In this document: one piece after another, positions 1 through 5,852 of the stretch | Layout of the letters: the number at the start of each line of letters is the position of its first letter | Position numbering within the stretch: the stretch's first letter is position 1 | From: Nitrosomonadaceae bacterium | GTDB taxonomy: Bacteria; Pseudomonadota; Gammaproteobacteria; Burkholderiales; Usitatibacteraceae | Length of the DNA stretch: 10,208 bases | NCBI GenBank assembly: GCA_021300055.1 | Contig: JAJTHU010000132.1 | Span: 1-10,208, forward strand | Direction of reading: 5' to 3' | Position numbers and translations under genes: made by a program | Notes under the pieces: generated by a model | Told to the model about the DNA's origin: nothing | The model's database searches: none | The model's input: the letters and a program-made list of their open reading frames with translations, nothing else

Positions 1-284
1 AGAAAGCTCAGGCGTTATCGGACGCCTACTACGCTGGCCGCCAGAAGCGCGACCGGCTCGCGGGCTGGCTCGCTGTTGTCGCACCGCCCGTTCTTCTAGA
101 GCGCTCATTGCAGCAGCTCGCCGGAACGGACATGCGTTCATCTCTCGCCTATGAGACACGAGTGCGGAGTTTTCACGCCGCACTGCGTGAGTTCTATTAC
201 CCGAAACTCTTTCTCGATGAACCCTCCAACCCCACGGCGCTGGACGCATTGCCTGAATTCGCTGACCAGATCGCCGGTAAGTGA
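1..284 (+). CDS. ABC-2 type transporter permease, DUF3526 family, C-terminal fragment (5' end outside window)
   Basis: The reading frame is open from the window edge (first complete codon at base 3) to a TGA at 282-284, giving about 93 residues. It has no start because the gene begins outside the window. The peptide has a hydrophobic stretch around GWLAVVAPPVLLE, then LAGTD, then an aromatic-rich tail around FHAALREFYYPKLF. From memory this order matches the end of DUF3526 ABC-2 permeases: last membrane helix, a conserved 'aGtd' turn, and a periplasmic segment with F-H-x-x-x-R-x-[FY]-[FY]-x-P. Such proteins are membrane subunits of exporters usually encoded next to an ABC ATPase and a second permease, which would lie to the left. 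It is convergent with the S41 peptidase remnant, with 83 bases between the stops. The transported substrate is unknown. The family call is fairly secure; the gene is partial only because of the window edge. Confidence 0.7.
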   Translation, partial: KAQALSDAYYAGRQKRDRLAGWLAVVAPPVLLERSLQQLAGTDMRSSLAYETRVRSFHAALREFYYPKLFLDEPSNPTALDALPEFADQIAGK

Positions 285-367
285 AGCAAAACGCAAGGTG
301 ACTGTGGACAAGACGGAAGGCGTTCAAACGAGTCAGTTGGTCCTGCGGTAGAGCGCAAAGAATTACC
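285..367. other. Short convergent intergenic spacer
   Basis: This 83-base gap lies between the stop of the plus-strand permease and the stop of the minus-strand S41 remnant. I looked for a bidirectional terminator hairpin followed by a T-run and saw none. It contains no credible small ORF. Confidence 0.5.
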
Positions 368-997
368 TTATTGCCCTCGCTGCGAGGCGGGCGCATTGGG
401 GAGGAACCTCATCGCCGCCTGCATCTCTTCATCTATTCCCGCACGCTGTGCGCTGAAGCGACGCTCGACGACAATGTCCGGTATAACGCTTCGATCAGGC
501 GTGTCAGATTCATAGCGTGTGGCCAACAGCGGAACGTCAACCGCGACACCCGAGTGCGGCAGGTTCACCCAAGTGAGCTCACCGCCAGTGAGGCCACGCA
601 GATTCCCGCCGGTGGGTTGACCGATCAACGTGGCGAGCTTTGCGTCCTGTGCCAGCCGCGTAAACTGAAAAGTTGCCGAACTGTTCTCACCTCCCACCAG
701 CAACACCACTTTTCCGGCGTAGGGCGTCGCAGTCGGTTGGACGATGCGTGCGCCCTTCGCGCGCTCGATCACCTCAAGCTTGCTAGCCTGTGGGCCGCTT
801 GTAACTGGGCGCACTTTGCCGGTGCGATCAAAGAAACTGTAGTCCCACGTGTCCAGGTAACGAACAAGGATGTACGGCACACGCTCGTAGCTGGTGATCG
901 ATTGGTCAGATTCGTAACGGAAAGGCGTCCTCAAGAGGTACGAAACAATCGCTTCGCCGATGGCACCATCGCCGCCCTCGTTATCGCGAATGTCTCC
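368..997 (-). pseudogene. S41 family (C-terminal processing-like) peptidase, 5'-truncated remnant
   Basis: The minus-strand frame ends with TAA at 368-370 and encodes roughly the last 210 residues of an S41 serine peptidase. Reading upstream of the only available TTG codon (934) still gives family sequence, including the S41 hallmark around DIRDNEGGDGAIGE at about 955-994. That shows the gene once extended further and that the TTG is not a real start. Downstream is a beta strand (GKVVLLVGG), then NSSATF, where the second Ser fits the catalytic nucleophile, then the TLIGQPTGG motif. A Gly-Asn follows where CtpA-type members carry a Lys, so an S41B-like subtype is more likely. The usual signal peptide and N-terminal half are missing: at about 992-998 the homology stops and methyltransferase sequence begins in another frame. 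No ribosome-binding site is visible. It is most likely a dead fragment. Confidence 0.75.
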
Positions 998-1738
998 CCT
1001 CGGCTTCGAGCTTGTCCAGGTTGTCTATTGTGTACTTCCAGTGATTACCCTTAGCTCGGATATCGATTCCGCGCCATGGGTCACCCGATGAGCCACTCCG
1101 CGTCCCCTCCGCGGTTAGGTCACCTAGCGAATAGCGGCGGCCAGATATTGGCTCTACGTTGTAGTAGTGTTTCTCAATCCGTTCTTCGGAGTGCGGGACG
1201 AATTGCGGCTGAAAGAACGGGGAATCTGTCTTAGTGAAAAGCAGCAGCGTGTCGTGGTTGTTTGGAAATTTCTTGAAGCTTTGAGACTTCGCAGTCGTTC
1301 TTTTCCAAAGAACTTCATTCCGGTAATTGTCTTTTCCGAATATTCCGTCCAGCACTATCTTCAAATAGTGGCTCGCCGTTGGGTCGCAGTGCAAATACAA
1401 ACTTCCCGTCGGCTTTAACACGCGGTGCATTTCGAGCAAACGATTCGCCATCATGGTGAGATAGGCAATCATGTCGTTCTCACCGAGAAACTTGCGCAGC
1501 GCTTCCATCATCTCGGCAACATCGCTATTGCCGCATTTCAGAATCTCGCGGAATTCATCCTGTGCATGCCCACCCCAATGCCACGTATCTTCGAAAGCCG
1601 TAATCTGCGCGTCGGATTCGTGGCCTTTCGGTGTTTTGAAAAGCAGGTTGTAATCGCGCTTGGAGTTGAACGGCGGGTCGAGATAGATGAGGTCGACCGA
1701 TTCATCGCGAACATGTTCGCGGAGGATTTGAAGGTTTG
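993..1738 (-). pseudogene. Adenine-specific DNA methyltransferase remnant, truncated at both ends
   Basis: A continuous minus-strand frame of about 248 codons encodes a recognisable site-specific DNA methyltransferase. It contains motif IV, LDPPFNS (D-P-P-F at 1668-1679), preceded by NLQILREHV and followed by DYNLLF, EDTWHWGG, a LKPTGSLYLHCDPTASHYLK segment and EVLWKRT. Having DPPF near the N-terminus fits the beta-class arrangement, where the SAM-binding motif I lies near the C-terminus. That C-terminal part is absent: homology ends at KLEAEGR (about 993-1013), after which sequence switches to an S41 peptidase and the frame stops at 981-983. About 10-15 N-terminal residues are also missing. 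There is no in-frame ATG, GTG or TTG between the stop at 1773-1775 and the internal Met at 1511. No restriction endonuclease is nearby. It should be inactive; its AT-richer composition than the neighbours suggests acquisition by transfer. Confidence 0.8.
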
Positions 1739-1740
1739 AT

Positions 1741-2064
1741 CTACGCCGCGAGCTTTGCGCTTGCCAGCCGATTCAAGCTAACGCCTTGCTCGGCCGCTTG
1801 TGTCGCCAGTGCGCGATGCACCTCTGGCGGAATGCGCACGCGAAACTCACCGCTGTAGTGTTTCTCTGCAAGCGGTGTCGGGATGGGCTCACCACTCTTG
1901 CGCATATCGGCAATGGCCTGCGCCACCACTTGGCGAATGCCCTTCAGCGCTGCCTCAGGCGTTTTTGCGAGCCATGAGAGTGATGGAAACTCAGCGCATA
2001 ACCCGACGTGCTCGCGGTCTTCCGCTGACCAGGTGACGCGATAGGTGTAGTGATCAACGCTCAT
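1741..2064 (-). CDS. hicB: HicB-family antitoxin
   Basis: This 107-residue protein has the two-part HicB layout. An N-terminal partial RNase-H-like domain (residues about 5-65: YRVTWS, HVGLCAEFPSLSWLA, TPEAALKGIRQVV) binds and neutralises the HicA toxin. A C-terminal ribbon-helix-helix (about 70-105: FRVRIPPEVHRALA, then GVSLNRLASAKLA) binds DNA and represses the operon. The ATG at 2062-2064 lies inside the end of hicA, an 11-base overlap. It is preceded by an AAGGGA-like ribosome-binding site within hicA, so the two are translationally coupled in the order toxin then antitoxin, as usual for hicAB. The TAG stop directly abuts the truncated methyltransferase. The protein looks complete, although loss of one or two terminal residues at that junction cannot be excluded. 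Confidence 0.88.
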   Translation of the reverse strand: MSVDHYTYRVTWSAEDREHVGLCAEFPSLSWLAKTPEAALKGIRQVVAQAIADMRKSGEPIPTPLAEKHYSGEFRVRIPPEVHRALATQAAEQGVSLNRLASAKLAA

Positions 2065-2311
2065 ATCGTATTCCCTTCAGTTTCTCGATGGCCAGCAGAA
2101 CTTGCTTCACTTGATAGGCTTTGGCCTTGCCTTTGTCAGATTGGATATTGATGCGTGGGTCGCCAGCCCACGGCGTCTTGAAAACTGCGTGGCTTGTGCT
2201 AGATTGGCGCGCTTTGCCAAAGTGGTGTTCACAAACCTGCTTGAGTTCGCTGAAGCGAACATTTGCGGGTTCGCGCTGCATTTGCGCCACAATCTTCAGG
2301 ATATTCGCCAC
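2054..2311 (-). CDS. hicA: HicA-family mRNA interferase toxin
   Basis: This small basic protein belongs to the HicA family, dsRBD-fold ribonucleases that cleave mRNA and are silenced by HicB. The core runs NVRFSELKQVCEHHFG, then QSSTSHAVFKTPW with the expected catalytic His (residue 41 from the start chosen here), then DPRINIQ, then KAYQVKQVLLAIEKL. I chose the GTG at 2309-2311, giving 85 residues starting MANILKIV, because the protein then begins at the family's first helix. A longer GTG start at 2338 adds MVPLLVPLA, which would fall across the promoter and operator and has no family counterpart. Neither start has a Shine-Dalgarno, and the predicted transcription start falls almost on the chosen GTG. 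It overlaps hicB by 11 bases. Family call secure, start moderately so. Confidence 0.85.
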   Translation of the reverse strand: MANILKIVAQMQREPANVRFSELKQVCEHHFGKARQSSTSHAVFKTPWAGDPRINIQSDKGKAKAYQVKQVLLAIEKLKGIRYER

Positions 2312-2316
2312 GGCTA

Positions 2317-2345
2317 ATGGTACCAATAGTGGCACCACTTTGCAA
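2317..2345 (-). promoter_or_regulatory. Predicted sigma70 promoter of hicAB
   Basis: On the minus strand a TTGCAA -35 box (2340-2345) and a TACCAT -10 box (2317-2322) are separated by exactly 17 bases (2323-2339). The hicA GTG begins five bases after the -10 box, so transcription would start at or beside the start codon and give a leaderless or nearly leaderless mRNA. This fits the lack of a Shine-Dalgarno. The prediction rests on box similarity and spacing only. Confidence 0.5.
2318..2337. promoter_or_regulatory. Paired palindromic octamers, probable HicB operator
   Basis: Two almost identical octamers, TGGTACCA (2318-2325, perfect palindrome) and TGGCACCA (2330-2337, near palindrome), lie 12 bp centre to centre. 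They sit between the -35 box and the -10 box, touching the latter. Ribbon-helix-helix repressors such as HicB typically bind paired short palindromes about one helical turn apart, so this is the natural autoregulatory site for hicAB. The assignment is inferred from position and symmetry. Confidence 0.5.
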
Positions 2346-2364
2346 GCTGCAAGCGGGCCGTAGC

Positions 2365-3510
2365 CTACGGCAACTGTCGTCGGTAAGCCGTCGGCGTCTC
2401 TCCGGTGTACAGCTTAAAGCACCGATTGAAGCTGGCCTTTGAACTGAAACCAGCGGCAAACGCAACGTCGAGTAAGCTTTGCTCGTTGGTGGCCGTCGCG
2501 GTTGTGAGCACGCGCTTTACCTCATCGACGCGCAAACGATTGATAAGCTCGTTGAAGTTCATCCCGAGCCCCTCGTTAATGGCTCGAGAGAGATCGCTGG
2601 TATTGGTGCCGAGCTTGCGTGACAGACTTGCAAGCCTTAACTCTTGGTCGCGCCACCACTCTTCGCTCACAAGTTGGGCGCGCCATTTTTCGGCACGTGC
2701 CTTGATGTCGACTGATTCGCGAGGGGTCGGTGGCAGCGTCACCGGCTCGCCCTGCGCAGCCAATTCGCCTACGTAGGGAATCGGCTCATTCCATACTGGG
2801 TAGCGATGGCGTGCGTGGCGGTATCCCTCAGTGCCGAGGTAATAGACGAGCAGGCCAAGCCAAACGTACATGGGGAACCGATGGAAGTAGTTCAGCTTCG
2901 CAACAAGGGCTTCAAATAGGACAAGGCCGAACCACAGCACCATCGTGATGGCAATTGCAATCAAGAAGTTGCGCACCCACTCGACGCGATTGTCTTCAGC
3001 CTGACTCACGTTCGTCTCGAGCCAGCGCTGGTATGCACGGTGGTGCGCAAGCGAGAAGTACCAGTACCACCCCATCGACATAAATGTGAGGCTGAGCTCG
3101 ACACGCTCAACAATCGGCACGTGCGCGCTCGAATTCCAATCGTTCTTGAACGCGAGTGGCTGCACAAAGATCACGCAGTAATACCCAATCTGAATTGCGA
3201 CGGGAACAAAATGCCACCACCAACCTCGTGGAAGCGTCGGCATCGAAAGAGAGTGTAACGCCAGGTACAGCAGAGGCCCGAAAGCGAGCGAAACGTTGTA
3301 CGGCATGAAGGACAACCAAGGATAGTTGTCGTAGAAGCCTGCATAGCCGATGATATACGGCACCATCCGCATCACAAACGCGAGCATCAGCAGCGCCAAA
3401 AAGCGATTGGCGAGTGTGTTGGTGCGGGTGAACCAGAGCAGCACCGCGAACAGCACGCCGTATAGCGCGCCGATCAACAGCGTAATGCTCATGGGGCCAA
3501 AACTAATCAT
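2365..3510 (-). CDS. Membrane-embedded AraC-family transcriptional regulator (7TM + HTH)
   Basis: This 381-residue protein pairs an N-terminal membrane domain with a C-terminal AraC-type DNA-binding domain. Hydrophobic segments fall at about residues 8-27, 34-54, 66-88, 98-119, 137-157, 177-202 and 214-233, so seven TM helices are likely. A charged linker leads to two helix-turn-helix units at about 288-379. The second carries the AraC signature around LLDVAFAAGFSSKASFNRCFK and ends GETPTAYRR. Such proteins are thought to sense a membrane or periplasmic signal and act on nearby promoters; targets and ligand are unknown. The ATG at 3508-3510 starts the protein; an internal ATG at 3490-3492 is an alternative. 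Neither has a strong ribosome-binding site. The gene follows the VOC gene by 63 bases with a terminator-like hairpin between, so it may have its own promoter. Confidence 0.88.
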   Translation of the reverse strand: MISFGPMSITLLIGALYGVLFAVLLWFTRTNTLANRFLALLMLAFVMRMVPYIIGYAGFYDNYPWLSFMPYNVSLAFGPLLYLALHSLSMPTLPRGWWWHFVPVAIQIGYYCVIFVQPLAFKNDWNSSAHVPIVERVELSLTFMSMGWYWYFSLAHHRAYQRWLETNVSQAEDNRVEWVRNFLIAIAITMVLWFGLVLFEALVAKLNYFHRFPMYVWLGLLVYYLGTEGYRHARHRYPVWNEPIPYVGELAAQGEPVTLPPTPRESVDIKARAEKWRAQLVSEEWWRDQELRLASLSRKLGTNTSDLSRAINEGLGMNFNELINRLRVDEVKRVLTTATATNEQSLLDVAFAAGFSSKASFNRCFKLYTGETPTAYRRQLP

Positions 3511-3526
3511 GGCCCTAGCTTAGCGG

Positions 3527-3545
3527 AAAACCACGCCTGCGCGTG
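3527..3545 (-). terminator. Possible weak rho-independent terminator after the VOC gene
   Basis: On the minus strand a CACGC/GCGTG stem (3541-3545 and 3532-3536) with a 4-base loop is followed closely by TTTT (3527-3530). A second GC-rich palindrome, GCGCGG-G-CCGCGC, lies just before it. The stem is short and the T-run brief, so termination may be partial. Confidence 0.35.
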
Positions 3546-3573
3546 AGCGGCGCGGCCCGCGCATTGTCGGCAG

Positions 3574-4155
3574 TTACTTCTTGGTGGGGGCGGTGCCCGC
3601 CGCCGTACCGAGCAGCTTGTTGATCTCGATGAAGTTACCGTCCGCGTCATAAACGCTGCTGAACAGAACGGGGATCGTGGTGTTGTTTGGACCGGGGTAC
3701 TCGATTCGATAAGGCTCGGTATCGACCTTGATATGTGGCGTGGCCTTGATTTTTGGCCAGCGCTCTTCGAGATCTTTCGCGTTAATCACCATGATCATTC
3801 CGCCGGCGTTGGGGCGTTTGAACTCAGTCACTGGCGGCGCCATCGGTTGGTTGAGGCGCTGCATCAGACCCAGTGCGCCGATGAACAAGTCGTTGGCACG
3901 CAGCAACACAAGACGAATGGTTGGCGGCGTGACCTTGCCATCTTTTTCGGTGCCGCCACCGATCTTTTGGTCATAGACCACTTTCAACCCCAGCGCGTCG
4001 CGGTACAGCGGTAGGGACTTTTCGATGTCGCGCACGACGAGCGTAGTGCGGCGGATATCAACGGGAATCTTTTCGTTGTCCGGGACGGGCTGGGCCACAA
4101 CCGAGGTTGATCCAAACAACACGAGTGCCGCCAACGCAACGATCAACTTTTTCAC
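3574..4155 (-). CDS. Secreted VOC-superfamily (glyoxalase/bleomycin-resistance fold) protein
   Basis: The start is the GTG at 4153-4155, because a strong AAGGAG lies seven bases upstream and the protein then opens with a clean signal peptide (KKLIVALAALVLFGSTSVVAQ, residues 2-22). A longer frame to 4197 lacks such a site. The 193-residue product is probably periplasmic. The VOC fold is seen in RRTTLVVRDIEKSLPLYRDA (about 32-51), GLKVVYDQ, and the closing strand DADGNFIEINKLLG (about 170-183), whose Glu (about 177) is a usual metal ligand. The first usual ligand, a His at the start of strand one, is Thr here, so metal binding and catalysis are uncertain. It lies last in the CoA operon, 129 bases after the CoA-transferase stop. 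Exported VOC proteins are less common than cytoplasmic ones. Substrate unknown. Confidence 0.82.
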   Translation of the reverse strand: MKKLIVALAALVLFGSTSVVAQPVPDNEKIPVDIRRTTLVVRDIEKSLPLYRDALGLKVVYDQKIGGGTEKDGKVTPPTIRLVLLRANDLFIGALGLMQRLNQPMAPPVTEFKRPNAGGMIMVINAKDLEERWPKIKATPHIKVDTEPYRIEYPGPNNTTIPVLFSSVYDADGNFIEINKLLGTAAGTAPTKK

Positions 4156-4162
4156 TGCGATT

Positions 4163-4168
4163 CTCCTT
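4163..4168 (-). promoter_or_regulatory. Ribosome-binding site fixing the VOC start
   Basis: The minus strand reads AAGGAG here, a strong Shine-Dalgarno seven bases before the GTG at 4155. It decides the start in favour of the form with the signal peptide directly at the N-terminus. Confidence 0.8.
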
Positions 4169-4246
4169 AACACACTCAGGGCGCAAAAACCTAGCATCCA
4201 CGCGCCTTTTCAAGCATAAACGTGCCTGAAACTGCCCGCGGTTATT

Positions 4247-4285
4247 GCACTTTCTCCTTACCGCACTTTATCTTTTCCGCACTTT
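4247..4285. repeat. Short tandem direct repeat, 16-bp period
   Basis: The heptamer GCACTTT occurs three times at exact 16-base spacing (4247-4253, 4263-4269, 4279-4285). The pyrimidine-rich spacers are similar (CTCCTTACC and ATCTTTTCC). The array starts at the first CoA-transferase stop codon and ends about 90 bases before the VOC start. It could be a regulator-binding array or simple slippage repeat; no function can be assigned. Confidence 0.55.
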
Positions 4286-5412
4286 CATTTCTTGAATCCA
4301 GTTAACTGCTCCGTATGCTCATCCACGCTGGGCAGACGCCAATCCGGTTGCGCAGGCTCATTCGCAAACTTGATTGGGTTGTTCAAGTGTTTGGCGCCAT
4401 CGGCATCAGTATGGATGGTGTCGCGCGCAGCGAGGTGGGGCTCAAGCGTCGCGCTGTACAGATCGCGCACTGGCGCCCAACACACATCCACGCCATCCAA
4501 GAAGGTCGTCCACTCGGCAAGCGGTTTGGTCTTGAACGTGTCGCGCAGAAACGCCTTCACTGGCTCATGCGATGGGCCGGGTGGTGTGGAGCCCGCAGCG
4601 ATGAGGTCAGTACGCCCCAACGCGGCAAGCAGATTGGCGACGAACTTGTGCTCGGATCCGCCCAGCACCAAGAACCTGGCGTCGGCCGTTTCGTAAATGT
4701 TGTAAAAGCTGCCGCCACCAAAACTACGTTGCTGCTTCACCTCTGGCGCACGGCCTTCAGCGAACGGAATGCCCATGACGTTTGGCGTCCAGCTCAGTAG
4801 CGAATCTTGCATCGAGATGTCGAGGTAGTCGCCCTGCCCCGTCCCGTTTTTTGGATTATCTCGGCGTAGCAGCGCCATCAAGATGCCCGACAGCGCCATC
4901 AGCGAACCGGCCATGTCGGCAACCGGCATGTTGGGATGCGTTGGCTTGCCATCGCTGCCGAGGTTCAAGCTCACCACGCCACTGTCTGCCTGAATCGCGA
5001 GGTCGTGCGCGGGCTTGCTGCGCTTCGGCCCGGTTTGCCCAAAAGCAGAGATGCTGCAATAGACGATGCGCGGATTGCGCTTCGACACCGTCGCGTAGTC
5101 GATGCCGAGTTTCTCGACCGTGCCCGGACGAAAGCCTTCGACGACAACATCCGCCGTATCGATCAGCTTCAGCAACGCTTCGCGCTCAGCTGGGTGCTTG
5201 AGGTTGAGGCTGATGCTCTTCTTGCCGCGGTGGGTGTTGCGAAACCAAACCGTGTGTCCTGCTTGCGACGCACCGACGTGACGCACTGGCTCACCTTCGC
5301 CAGGCGGTTCTAACTTGATCACCTCCGCCCCGTGGTCGGCCATCAGCATCGTGAGATGTGGGCCGGGCAGGAACAGCGAGAGATCGATGACGCGGATGCC
5401 GGAGAGTTTCAT
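4285..5412 (-). CDS. CaiB/BaiF family (family III) CoA-transferase, copy 1
   Basis: This 375-residue protein is of usual family length. The N-terminus LSGIRVIDLS, the CoA-binding strand GAEVIKLEPPGEGEP (about 28-42) and HRGKKSISLNLK (61-72) are typical. The catalytic Asp that forms the acyl anhydride in family III enzymes fits D166 in MPVADMAGS. The enzyme would be cytoplasmic, moving CoA from a donor thioester onto a carboxylic acid, and family members work as interlocked dimers. It starts with the ATG at 5410-5412, which overlaps the stop of the upstream secreted-protein gene (ATGA), with AAGG close before it, so translation is probably coupled. It is clearly diverged from the second CoA-transferase in the operon, so it is not a recent duplicate. 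The acid substrate cannot be told from sequence. Confidence 0.9.
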   Translation of the reverse strand: MKLSGIRVIDLSLFLPGPHLTMLMADHGAEVIKLEPPGEGEPVRHVGASQAGHTVWFRNTHRGKKSISLNLKHPAEREALLKLIDTADVVVEGFRPGTVEKLGIDYATVSKRNPRIVYCSISAFGQTGPKRSKPAHDLAIQADSGVVSLNLGSDGKPTHPNMPVADMAGSLMALSGILMALLRRDNPKNGTGQGDYLDISMQDSLLSWTPNVMGIPFAEGRAPEVKQQRSFGGGSFYNIYETADARFLVLGGSEHKFVANLLAALGRTDLIAAGSTPPGPSHEPVKAFLRDTFKTKPLAEWTTFLDGVDVCWAPVRDLYSATLEPHLAARDTIHTDADGAKHLNNPIKFANEPAQPDWRLPSVDEHTEQLTGFKK

Positions 5413-5852
5413 TTTCCTTGCTCACCTGGCTGTTCTACACGGCGTACTGACCCCATAAAGACTGGAACTCCGCCCCCGTTGCTCTCGAACGTCACACCGA
5501 TGCTCACCCCGGTAAATGTCTCGCCGAAGATCGTCTCAAGCTCACATGTCGCAGCCCTCGGACGGGTTGCGATTATCCTTAGAGCTTGATTCGCACGGAT
5601 CTCGAGCGGTTTGGCTTTTGGGACAGCCTGTCTCGCTTTTCGCTTCTGAGTTGGTTTCTCACGCAATCCGGGTGATGGTGTTGAGTCAGACACCTCGTAT
5701 AGCAAGTCGAAACCGGCGTCGAAAGTGACAAAAATGACGTCTCCGGATCCAACAACTCGCTCTAGCCAACAGCCAGTTGCTCCTGTTCTAGCGGATGCGC
5801 TGCCAGCGTGCAAAAGCAATAGTGCAACAATCAAGAATCGCTGGATCATCAT
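5409..5852 (-). CDS. Small secreted protein of unknown family, between two CoA-transferases
   Basis: I do not recognise a family. The 147-residue product from the ATG at 5850-5852 begins with a signal peptide (MMIQRFLIVALLLLHAGSASA, cleavage likely after ASA), so it should be periplasmic or outer. The mature part has one Cys near its start (GCWLERVVG) and one about 75 residues later (ATCELETIFG), which could form a disulfide. A basic, Pro-rich, probably disordered segment around KPTQKRKARQAVPKAKP separates two strand-rich halves. Starts at GTG 5855, ATG 5852 or ATG 5849 are all possible. The first two overlap the upstream CoA-transferase stop, and the 3' end overlaps the next CoA-transferase start by four bases. 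Such tight packing between cytoplasmic enzyme genes argues that it is real and co-translated. Why an exported protein sits here is unexplained. Confidence 0.7.
   Translation of the reverse strand: MMIQRFLIVALLLLHAGSASARTGATGCWLERVVGSGDVIFVTFDAGFDLLYEVSDSTPSPGLREKPTQKRKARQAVPKAKPLEIRANQALRIIATRPRAATCELETIFGETFTGVSIGVTFESNGGGVPVFMGSVRRVEQPGEQGK

Noticed and set aside
371..1054. A 227-codon plus-strand ORF
   Set aside because: It is antisense to the S41 and methyltransferase remnants, shows no domain-like sequence, and spans the junction between two unrelated genes.
993..1738. An active restriction-modification system
   Set aside because: The methyltransferase lacks its N-terminus, start codon and C-terminal SAM-binding motif, and no endonuclease gene is nearby.
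2357..2371. GCCGTAG-C-CTACGGC palindrome at the AraC stop codon as a terminator
   Set aside because: The loop is too small for the full stem and no T-run follows on the minus strand; it could also be chance.
4156..4197. 14-residue N-terminal extension of the VOC protein
   Set aside because: It would place residues ahead of a clean signal peptide and includes the strong AAGGAG site as coding sequence.
4315..5313. Several plus-strand ORFs of 125-161 codons
   Set aside because: They are shadows of the CoA-transferase on the opposite strand, rich in Arg, Ser and Ala, with no ribosome-binding sites or recognisable motifs.
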